From UBA668 sp031413415 (GTDB lineage: Bacteria; Actinomycetota; Acidimicrobiia; Acidimicrobiales; Ilumatobacteraceae), in contig JANOET010000131.1 in assembly GCA_031413415.1 (NCBI GenBank), forward strand, positions 1-5,550: DNA of 5,550 bases, in the 5' to 3' direction. This document shows positions 1 to 4,936 of the stretch, piece after piece (within the stretch, counting starts at the first letter, position 1; each line of letters starts with the position of its first letter). Both the position numbers and the translations under genes were made by a program. The notes under the pieces are model-generated. The model did not search any database and had not been told where the DNA came from. It saw nothing but the letters and a program-made list of their open reading frames with translations.

Positions 1-1960
1 GGTGCACCCAGCCACCGCCGCCGTTGCGGATCTCCCACAGGGCGAAGCTGTTCTTCTTCTGAATGGCCAGCGGCGTCTTGCCGGCCGGGTTCTTCTTGCT
101 CGTGGCCGACACCGTGGGGTCGAACTGCTGGCCGTTGATGAGCCACTCGGTCTCGCCGCCGGCGCTGCCACGCTGCACCTCGAAGATCTTCCGGTCGGCC
201 ATCAATGAGGTCCAGTTCGTCGGGACGGGGGGCAACTGCGCCATCTGGCGGGTAGGCGTGGGCATGACGCTGTTGTCGACGGCATTGCCACCGATGACGA
301 TCTTCATCACCGGCACCTTGTACGCCGGGTCGGGCGAGAACCGCGAACTGTTGCTCCACATGCGGCCGTCGGGCATCTTCATCACGTTGGTCAGGTAGAT
401 CACGTCGCCGGTGGTGGTCGGAGTTCCGTCCATGTACTTGCTGAAGTCGACGACGAACTCGCGGCGCTTGGCCGGCCACAGCTCGAACGAGTTGCGGACG
501 ATGGGAAACGGAATGATGCCGCCGTCGGAGGCGACCTGGGTGAACCTCATGCACTGCTGGCCGTCCGGGATGCGGTACTGGCCCTGAAGGTCGGTGCCGG
601 AGTAGCCGAGCGACGCCGCCGACACCGGACCCCTGGTCGAGCTCATCAGCTTGAACTCGTAGCAGCGGGCGACGGAGGCGTCGAGGAAGCGCAGCCGGTA
701 GCGACGACGCTTCACCTCGAGCGTCGGGTACGCCACTCCGTTGACCGTGAAGATGTCGCCGACGAAGCCGTGGTTCGGGAAGTGCTTGAAGAAGGTCTTG
801 CCCCACCACTCGGGGTGCGTGCGCGGATTGCCGGCATCGGGGTACTCACCCAGCCCGTCGTGCATGTCCTCGTGCAGGCTGACGCCGTCGTCGAGACGGC
901 AGTCGAAGAACGCGAGCGGGATGTCGTACTCGACGTCGAACGAACCGTCGATGTTGTCGGTGCGCACGCCCGGCAGCCGCAAGCCCAGATGCTCGTGGCC
1001 CATGTCGCGGTTGTTCTTCGGGTCGTAGATGGGGTACAGGCCCACCATGCCCTTGTAGACGTTGGCGCCGGTGTGGTCCATGCGGTGGTCGTGGAACCAG
1101 AAGAAGCTCTGCTTCTCGCGGTCGTCGCCACCGGCCGGCCAGTTCAGGTACAGGTTGTCGCACCACATGCCGGGCAGGTAGCCGCTGTTCCGCGGCCCGT
1201 AGTTCATCGAGTAGTGCGGGTTGCCGTCGCTCTCGGGTGCGGTGTGGGCGTTGTGCAGGTGGGTGAGGAACGACCAGTCCGGGGAACCGAAGTCCTGGCG
1301 GTCGAGGTTCATCGGGTTGAGATGCAGTTCGTTCTGGAATCGGACGAGCACCGGCTTGCCATACTCGGCGTTGATGCGGGGGCCGGGGAACGTGCCGTTG
1401 AAGCCGTAGATGGTGCTCATCGGCAAGGTGCGCACCGTGCCGGCGGGGTACGAGGTGCCTTGCTCGTCGAACGAGACCGTCGGCTGGCCCGCACGGTCGA
1501 TCGGCAGTACCTGCGACGTGGTGAACGCCTTCGGCGCCACCTGCAACTTGATCTGGTACACGATCGGGTCGGGGCAGTTGATCTGGCTGCTCCAGATCTG
1601 GTGGCGCTCGTTGCCGAGAGAGTTCTGTTGACCCAGGCCGTTGCCGGGAGGACTCGCCCAACCCGAGTAGACGTCGCGAGGCACCGGCGCCAGGGCCTTG
1701 GGGATGGGCAGCTGGTCGATGAACGGCTGGAGGATCAGCGGGCTCGTCGGTTCCACCTCGGTGTACAGCGAGCCGGCGAGTGCGATCGAACCGGCCTCGA
1801 TGAGGCCATCCCTGGAGAACAGGCCCTTGGCCTTCAGCTCGGGGATGAGTGCCGACCCGGCGGCACCGACCGCCACCGCGGCGGCGCCGACTGCGCCGAG
1901 TTGCAGAAACGTGCGGCGCTCGATGGTGCTGCGCTCTGTGTCATTGTCGACGGCGGTCAT
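1..1960 (-). CDS. Multicopper oxidase (CotA/bilirubin oxidase/phenoxazinone synthase type), Tat-exported, C-terminus cut by window edge
   Basis: A reading frame with no stop runs from ATG 1960 to the window edge (653 codons visible). The family couples one-electron oxidation of phenols, bilirubin-like pigments or metal ions to reduction of O2 to water, outside the membrane. Residues 15-38 look like a Tat signal: RRTFLQ, then an Ala/Gly/Val-rich stretch. Cupredoxin domain 1 carries copper motif I (HLH, residues 234-236, followed by N-A-H-T-A-P-E-S-D-G) and motif II (WFHDH, 288-292, then NVYKGMVGLY). Residues 417-427 (KRRRYRLRFLD) and the DGGIIPFPI stretch match domain 2 of CotA-like enzymes. 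WEIRNGGGGWVH ends on H653, expected to be the first ligand of the HPxHxH motif; that motif and the HCH motif lie outside. It is already longer than CotA (about 510 residues) and near phenoxazinone synthase in size. An AGGGG ribosome site supports the start. Family is firm; substrate is unknown. Confidence 0.93.
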   Translation of the reverse strand, partial: MTAVDNDTERSTIERRTFLQLGAVGAAAVAVGAAGSALIPELKAKGLFSRDGLIEAGSIALAGSLYTEVEPTSPLILQPFIDQLPIPKALAPVPRDVYSGWASPPGNGLGQQNSLGNERHQIWSSQINCPDPIVYQIKLQVAPKAFTTSQVLPIDRAGQPTVSFDEQGTSYPAGTVRTLPMSTIYGFNGTFPGPRINAEYGKPVLVRFQNELHLNPMNLDRQDFGSPDWSFLTHLHNAHTAPESDGNPHYSMNYGPRNSGYLPGMWCDNLYLNWPAGGDDREKQSFFWFHDHRMDHTGANVYKGMVGLYPIYDPKNNRDMGHEHLGLRLPGVRTDNIDGSFDVEYDIPLAFFDCRLDDGVSLHEDMHDGLGEYPDAGNPRTHPEWWGKTFFKHFPNHGFVGDIFTVNGVAYPTLEVKRRRYRLRFLDASVARCYEFKLMSSTRGPVSAASLGYSGTDLQGQYRIPDGQQCMRFTQVASDGGIIPFPIVRNSFELWPAKRREFVVDFSKYMDGTPTTTGDVIYLTNVMKMPDGRMWSNSSRFSPDPAYKVPVMKIVIGGNAVDNSVMPTPTRQMAQLPPVPTNWTSLMADRKIFEVQRGSAGGETEWLINGQQFDPTVSATSKKNPAGKTPLAIQKKNSFALWEIRNGGGGWVH

Positions 1961-1967
1961 GGCAGGT

Positions 1968-1972
1968 CCCCT
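1968..1972 (-). promoter_or_regulatory. Ribosome-binding site of the multicopper oxidase gene
   Basis: AGGGG on the minus strand, seven bases before ATG 1960. It supports that start, which also places the twin-arginine motif at residues 15-16, a normal distance from the N-terminus. Confidence 0.6.
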
Positions 1973-2058
1973 GTTCGTTGTCTGGGTGGGGCCGATCACC
2001 TTCGTCTGCGGGCTGGACTGCGATGGCGGCGTTAGTGAACGGTGTAATGAGGCGACCC

Positions 2059-2079
2059 TCGGAAAACCTTCGGAAAACC
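2059..2079. repeat. Tandem 10-bp direct repeat upstream of the multicopper oxidase gene
   Basis: TCGGAAAACC occurs at 2059-2068 and again at 2070-2079, an 11-bp period, about one helical turn. It lies about 100 bp upstream of the oxidase start, where an activator or repressor could bind side by side. I found no convincing -10/-35 pair next to it; a weak TACACC lies downstream on the minus strand. An operator role is inference. Confidence 0.5.
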
Positions 2080-2086
2080 CCTGAAG

Positions 2087-2106
2087 TGGCGCGCCAGGAC
2101 CGGTCC
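2087..2106. repeat. Two abutting perfect 10-bp palindromes
   Basis: TGGCGCGCCA (2087-2096) is followed with no gap by GGACCGGTCC (2097-2106); each equals its own reverse complement. They sit between the CapA-like gene and the oxidase gene, between the direct repeat and the 20-bp near-palindrome. Short GC-rich palindromes arise by chance in such DNA, so function is unproven. Confidence 0.45.
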
Positions 2107-2115
2107 GTCCGGAGA

Positions 2116-2135
2116 AGTAGTCCTTTCGGCCTACT
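2116..2135. repeat. 20-bp near-perfect palindrome / GAAA-loop hairpin between capA-like and oxidase genes
   Basis: Arms AGTAGTCC (2116-2123) and GGCCTACT (2128-2135) pair at seven of eight positions around TTTC. On the minus strand the RNA would form a stem closed by CC/GG around a GAAA tetraloop, starting 25 bases after the stop codon of the CapA-like gene. It could be that gene's terminator, but no U-tract follows. Alternatively it is an operator: the core resembles the actinobacterial DevR/DosR box (GGGACTTTNGNCCCT) at about nine of thirteen defined positions. Symmetry is certain; role is open. Confidence 0.5.
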
Positions 2136-2160
2136 CGCGACGGCCGGGTTGCGGACGGCG

Positions 2161-3312
2161 TCAGCCGGCGACGACGGCTTCGGGCCCGACCACGGCCCGG
2201 GTGCGCTCGAGGCTCGCCTGCAGCGCGTCACGGATGCCGCCGAGCGCGGCGTCGGCGAGGGCGGTCTCGATCAGCCGCACGCGCCCGGCCGATGGGTCGT
2301 ACCAGGTGGGGTGCACCATCGGCGCCCCCGCCACGAAGCGACCCTCGATGCGAGAGAAGGTCACCGTGACGATCGCTCCGTCGTAGGTGCGCGGCTTCTC
2401 GCTCCCCTGGTTCGCCACCAGGTTGCCGAGGCTCAGCAGCGCGTACTTCTCGTGGAAGACCTCGATGGGCTGCAGCACGTGGGGACCGTGTCCGATGAGC
2501 AGGTCGATGTCCGGCGACGCGAGGAGGTGGTCGGCGAGTGACAGCTGCGACGAGTTGCCGTCGATGTCGTCTTCGTCGCCCCAGTGCAGGCTGACCAGCA
2601 CCAGTTCCGCACCGGCCTCGCGGGAACGTCGGGCGTCGGCGAGGATGCGGTCGGGGTCGATGACGTTGGCCATCCATGCCCGCCGCGGCGAGGTTCCGTT
2701 GAAGCCCCAGGTGTACGCGAGATGGGCGACGCGGACGCCGCGGACGTCGACGAGGGGCAGCGTCGCTGCCTCGTCTTCGGTGCGTGCCAGCCCACTGTGA
2801 CCCACCTGCGCGGCGTCGAGGGCGTCGAGCGTGGCCGCCCGCCCCGCGGTGCCCCGGTCGTTCGAGTGGTTCGAGACGGCCGAGCAGCGGTCCCAACCGC
2901 CGGAGCGGATGCCGGCACCGATCTCGGAGGGGATACCGAAGTCGGGATAGCCGCTGAGGGGCTCGCCCGGTGGCGCCACCGGAACCTCGAGGTGGCAGAT
3001 CGACAGGTCGGCGGCGGCGAGCCGAGGGCTGAGGTCGGCGAACATCGGCGCGAAGTCGTAGGCGACGCCCCGGGCCTGCCCAGCAGCGCGGGCGTGTTCG
3101 ACGACGGACGGGTGCGGCAGGATCTCGCCGGTGACGTCGATGGTGAAGGGCGCCTCCGTCGAGCCGGCATCGGCCTGCGCTGGCGCGGCGACCATGTCGA
3201 GCCCGCTCTTGGGGTTGCGGACCTGCACACTGAGCGCGACCGCGGTGGCGACGACGAGCAGCGCAGCAAGGCGCCAGAGCTGGCGCGGGGACCCTGTCCG
3301 AGGCTCGAACAC
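2161..3312 (-). CDS. CapA/PgsA-family protein (metallophosphoesterase fold), membrane-anchored or secreted
   Basis: 383 residues from GTG 3312 to TGA at 2161. Residues 10-31 are an N-terminal hydrophobic segment after Arg residues (signal anchor or signal peptide), so the body lies outside the membrane. Family motifs appear in order: TGEILPH (61-67), ADLSICHLEVPV (101-112), SNHSNDRG (147-154), VSLHWGDE (240-247), and GHGPHVLQPIE (274-284) followed by SLGNLV (294-299). E109, N148, H149, H243, H275 and H278 are the likely metal and active-site residues. Relatives serve poly-gamma-glutamate or capsule formation, but many actinobacterial members are single genes of unknown substrate; no pgsB/C-like partners are seen here. 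The usual GD of the first motif is GE (E63). No clear ribosome site precedes the GTG, but a -10-like CATACT sits six bases upstream, suggesting a leaderless message. It is divergent from the SGNH-like gene. Family firm; biological role unknown. Confidence 0.9.
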   Translation of the reverse strand: MFEPRTGSPRQLWRLAALLVVATAVALSVQVRNPKSGLDMVAAPAQADAGSTEAPFTIDVTGEILPHPSVVEHARAAGQARGVAYDFAPMFADLSPRLAAADLSICHLEVPVAPPGEPLSGYPDFGIPSEIGAGIRSGGWDRCSAVSNHSNDRGTAGRAATLDALDAAQVGHSGLARTEDEAATLPLVDVRGVRVAHLAYTWGFNGTSPRRAWMANVIDPDRILADARRSREAGAELVLVSLHWGDEDDIDGNSSQLSLADHLLASPDIDLLIGHGPHVLQPIEVFHEKYALLSLGNLVANQGSEKPRTYDGAIVTVTFSRIEGRFVAGAPMVHPTWYDPSAGRVRLIETALADAALGGIRDALQASLERTRAVVGPEAVVAG

Positions 3313-3318
3313 GACCCC

Positions 3319-3347
3319 AGTATGAATCCACCGATCGCGCGGATGGT
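3319..3347 (-). promoter_or_regulatory. Candidate leaderless promoter of the CapA-like gene
   Basis: On the minus strand CATACT (3324-3319; four of six matches to TATAAT) ends six bases before GTG 3312, so transcription would begin at or next to the start codon. The -35 hexamer at 17-bp spacing (ACCATC, 3347-3342) is poor. Leaderless GTG genes are common in actinomycetes. A 7-bp inverted repeat overlaps this site. Confidence 0.4.
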
Positions 3348-3351
3348 GGAT
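3326..3351. repeat. Perfect 7-bp inverted repeat over the capA-like core promoter
   Basis: ATCCACC (3326-3332) and GGTGGAT (3345-3351) are exact reverse complements with a 12-bp spacer. Their centres are 19 bp apart, about two helical turns, as for a dimeric regulator. The arms cover the -10/-35 spacer and the -35 region of the proposed promoter, where a repressor would act. The regulator is unknown. Confidence 0.45.
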
Positions 3352-3368
3352 GCCCCGACCACCCTCCG

Positions 3369-3385
3369 CGCGAGATTTGCTCGCG
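3369..3385. repeat. Perfect 6-bp inverted repeat in the divergent intergenic region
   Basis: CGCGAG (3369-3374) and CTCGCG (3380-3385) flank ATTTG. The site lies roughly midway between the two divergent starts and could be an operator or chance symmetry in GC-rich DNA. Just beyond it TCGAGAG is repeated head to tail (3404-3410, 3411-3417). Confidence 0.35.
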
Positions 3386-3426
3386 TCCGAGGACGGTGCG
3401 CACTCGAGAGTCGAGAGTCCATCGAC

Positions 3427-3454
3427 CCGACCTGTCGTGTCGCTGTCCTAGGCT
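3427..3454 (+). promoter_or_regulatory. Candidate promoter of the SGNH-like gene
   Basis: TAGGCT at 3449-3454 fits the actinomycete -10 pattern TANNNT; CCGACC at 3427-3432 is a weak -35 with a 16-bp spacer. Transcription would start near 3461, just before the GGGAGG ribosome site. The -10 is fair and the -35 doubtful. Confidence 0.4.
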
Positions 3455-3464
3455 GCGCTTCGAC

Positions 3465-3470
3465 GGGAGG
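3465..3470 (+). promoter_or_regulatory. Ribosome-binding site GGGAGG with conflicting start options
   Basis: GGGAGG is ideally placed (six bases) for ATG 3477, with GTG 3474 in the same frame, but that frame ends at TGA 3627-3629 after 50 codons. The SGNH-like protein lies one frame over, where the first start is TTG 3484, thirteen bases from this site. Confidence 0.55.
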
Positions 3471-3483
3471 GCGGTGATGGGAA

Positions 3484-4434
3484 TTGGCACGTCACGTTGG
3501 CACACGCGGTGCAGCATGGACGACACGGCGACGGCGGAGAATTGCCGGCGCCGCCCTCGTCGTGACTGCGGGAATCTCTGCATCGATGCTGCAATTCGGC
3601 TCACTCGGTGCCGTCGGCTTCCGGTCTGACATTCAGACCGGAGCGAGCGCCGCAGTGACCGCACGGCGTCTGGCGACTCCGTACAGCGTCGACTGTTCGG
3701 CCACCCGCTTGGTGGTGTTCGGCAACTCGATCGAATCCAGCCTGGGCGTGGCACCACCCGACTTGCCGTGGCCATCGCTGACGACCTCGCTGTTGAACTC
3801 GCTGCCCGACGTCCAGGGCGTCACGCTCGCGAACGAGTCCGTGGCCGGCAGTGCGATCGTCTCTCCAGGCGTGTTCGGGGCGCCTCCCATGTCCAGCACG
3901 GTGCAGCAGCGACTCCCCGCGTACGCGCGCTTCGGCTATCGCAATCTCACAGTCGTCATCCATCCCAGCATCATCGAGCTGCAGGTGCAAACGGATGGGC
4001 TCACCGACGAAGCCGCGGCGAAGCGAGCACTCGGTGGCGTGATCCAGGCAAAGCAACGCCTCACCGACGCCGGTGTCCGCTTCGTGCTGGTCCTACCGAC
4101 CGCGCCGGTCACCGACACGATGAACACCACGTCCAAGACTCGGGGCGTGAATCTGAACCGTCGCGTTCAACTGCTCAATTCCGCGATGGCCACCGCAGGG
4201 ATGACACCCACGGCGATGCCCACGAACCCACTGAGCGACTCGCTGGGCATGGGGATCCCCCGCTACTTCGACAACCTCCGCTTCCCTCCCGGCTACCCGT
4301 TCCCGACCACCTCGAGCGATGGTCAGCATCCCGATCGCGACGGTCACCAGCGACTGGCACTGAGTGTCGCGAGTCAGCCCGACCTGCGCACGGCGCTCTT
4401 CTCGACCTGCCGCCGACTCGTCGCCACGCCCTGA
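3484..4434 (+). CDS. Exported SGNH/GDSL-hydrolase-like protein
   Basis: 316 residues from TTG 3484 to TGA 4432-4434. An Arg cluster (15-19) and hydrophobic segment (20-36) form a signal peptide or anchor. LVVFGNSIESSLG (76-88) resembles SGNH block I with S82 as likely nucleophile (GNS replaces the usual GDS). NESVAGSAI (117-125) may be block II with G122. DGQHPDRDG (279-287) fits block V, D279 and H282 completing the triad. Block III, normally GxND, reads IHPSIIE (159-165), so the oxyanion Asn seems absent. C71 and C309 could form a disulfide. The family removes or transfers acyl groups on esters, glycans or wall polymers; no substrate can be named. Upstream, TGA at 3475 limits this frame, leaving TTG 3484 or GTG 3562 as starts; a one-base frameshift from ATG 3477 or 3516 is an alternative. 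Reading frame well supported; SGNH assignment moderate. Confidence 0.7.
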   Translation: MARHVGTRGAAWTTRRRRRIAGAALVVTAGISASMLQFGSLGAVGFRSDIQTGASAAVTARRLATPYSVDCSATRLVVFGNSIESSLGVAPPDLPWPSLTTSLLNSLPDVQGVTLANESVAGSAIVSPGVFGAPPMSSTVQQRLPAYARFGYRNLTVVIHPSIIELQVQTDGLTDEAAAKRALGGVIQAKQRLTDAGVRFVLVLPTAPVTDTMNTTSKTRGVNLNRRVQLLNSAMATAGMTPTAMPTNPLSDSLGMGIPRYFDNLRFPPGYPFPTTSSDGQHPDRDGHQRLALSVASQPDLRTALFSTCRRLVATP

Positions 4435-4445
4435 CGCCACGCCCC

Positions 4446-4491
4446 GATCGAGGTTTCCACGCAACCCCGGGGTCGCACGATTGCCTCGATC
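4446..4491 (+). terminator. Candidate terminator hairpin after the SGNH-like gene
   Basis: GATCGAGG (4446-4453) and CCTCGATC (4484-4491) are a perfect 8-bp inverted repeat beginning 12 bases after the stop codon. The 30-base loop contains a second palindrome, ACCCCGGGGT (4464-4473). No U-tract follows, so termination is plausible rather than shown. Confidence 0.4.
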
Positions 4492-4518
4492 AGGCGGCAA
4501 CCGGCCCCCGACAACTGC

Positions 4519-4544
4519 AACGGCCGCCCTCGCGGGCGACCGTT
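4519..4544 (-). terminator. Hairpin terminator downstream of tRNA-Leu
   Basis: Arms AACGGCCGCCC (4519-4529) and GGGCGACCGTT (4534-4544) pair over eleven positions with one mismatch around TCGC. On the minus strand it starts ten bases past the tRNA CCA end, the usual place for a tRNA terminator. Being symmetric it could also stop transcripts from the SGNH-like gene. The following T-run is weak. Confidence 0.55.
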
Positions 4545-4554
4545 ACGAAGTCAC

Positions 4555-4641
4555 TGGTGTCGGAGGGGGGACTTGAACCCCCACGAACTTACGTTCACTA
4601 GCCCCTCAAGCTAGCGCGTCTGCCTATTCCGCCACTCCGAC
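4555..4641 (-). tRNA. tRNA-Leu, anticodon GAG, CCA encoded
   Basis: The minus strand folds as a class II (long variable arm) tRNA. Acceptor GTCGGAG (4641-4635) pairs with CTCCGAC (4565-4559). The D loop contains the GG pair. Anticodon stem CTAGC/GCTAG encloses TTGAGGG, giving anticodon GAG, which reads leucine CUC/CUU. The variable arm is TGAACGTAAGTTCGT, with GAAC/GTTC pairing. T stem GGGGG/CCCCC encloses TTCAAGT. The discriminator A at 4558 is followed by CCA at 4557-4555, so the 3' end is encoded. It lies 30 bp downstream of secG on the same strand and is followed by a hairpin. All arms are intact. Confidence 0.97.
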
Positions 4642-4654
4642 GTGGTGGGTGTCC

Positions 4655-4683
4655 AAGCTACCGGAGCAGCCTCAGCGCACCAA
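4655..4683 (-). promoter_or_regulatory. Candidate tRNA-Leu promoter inside the 3' end of secG
   Basis: On the minus strand TTGGTG (4683-4678) and TAGCTT (4660-4655) are separated by exactly 17 bp, giving a start near 4648, a few bases before the mature tRNA 5' end. The -35 lies within the last secG codons. Read-through from secG is an alternative. Confidence 0.45.
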
Positions 4684-4911
4684 CAGGAAACTCAGCGCCA
4701 CAACGGTGCCGATCCAGAGGATGCCCATCACCGTGGTGATGCGAGTGAGGTTGCGCTCGGCAGCGGTGCTACCCAGGGCTGTGGTGCCCGCTCCACCGAA
4801 CATGTCGCTGAGGCCACCACCGCGGCCACTGTGCATGAGCACGCCGGCGACCATGCCGGCGAGCGCCAAGAGGTTGACGACGATGGTGACGTACAAGATG
4901 AAGTCGCGCAC
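4672..4911 (-). CDS. secG: Preprotein translocase subunit SecG
   Basis: 79 residues from GTG 4911 to TGA at 4672, the normal SecG size. SecG is the small, non-essential partner of SecY and SecE in the membrane channel and helps SecA-driven export. Two transmembrane helices are visible (about residues 4-26 and 58-78), joined by the cytoplasmic loop LMHSGRGGGLSDMFGGAG (25-42), the family's most conserved stretch, then GSTAAERNLTRIT (47-59). It lies 25 bp downstream of the ABC ATPase gene and 30 bp upstream of tRNA-Leu, all on the same strand. No ribosome site precedes the GTG, but a -10-like TAAGAT ends eight bases upstream, pointing to a leaderless or near-leaderless message. Identification is firm. 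Confidence 0.95.
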   Translation of the reverse strand: MRDFILYVTIVVNLLALAGMVAGVLMHSGRGGGLSDMFGGAGTTALGSTAAERNLTRITTVMGILWIGTVVALSFLLVR

Positions 4912-4919
4912 GGTGGACG

Positions 4920-4925
4920 ATCTTA
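4920..4925 (-). promoter_or_regulatory. Candidate -10 element of secG (leaderless start)
   Basis: TAAGAT on the minus strand (TANNNT pattern) ends eight bases before GTG 4911, so the transcript would begin at or within two bases of the start codon. The hexamer at 17-bp spacing, GTGTCG, is a poor -35. Absence of a ribosome site agrees with leaderless translation. Confidence 0.35.
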
Positions 4926-4936
4926 TCGGCGCCGCG

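Noticed and set aside
846..1661. Minus-strand 271-codon frame inside the oxidase gene
   Set aside because: Arg/Pro-rich, out of frame with the copper-binding motifs; a shadow of the oxidase frame.
770..2035. Long plus-strand open frame (421 codons) opposite the multicopper oxidase
   Set aside because: Its translation is Val/Arg/Ala-rich with no domain and it is antisense to a frame with clear copper motifs; such shadows are common in high-GC DNA.
1961..2160. Riboswitch in the oxidase leader
   Set aside because: Hairpins are present but I could not match a known riboswitch core, and no ligand logic is visible; kept only as structured DNA/RNA.
2584..3477. Plus-strand 297-codon frame opposite the CapA-like gene
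   Set aside because: No recognisable motif and fully antisense to a gene with conserved family motifs.
2228..3775. Minus-strand 515-codon frame over the CapA-like gene and beyond
   Set aside because: Strongly Arg-rich low-complexity translation, overlaps the well-supported CapA-like frame and crosses the divergent promoter region.
2161..4434. A capsule or poly-gamma-glutamate synthesis operon
   Set aside because: Only one CapA-like gene is present, with no ligase or PgsC-like partner, and the neighbouring SGNH-like gene is divergent rather than co-transcribed.
3768..4601. Plus-strand frame ending in a GLEPPRTYVH-like peptide
   Set aside because: That peptide is the familiar false translation of a tRNA-Leu gene read on the opposite strand; the rest is a shadow of the SGNH-like gene.
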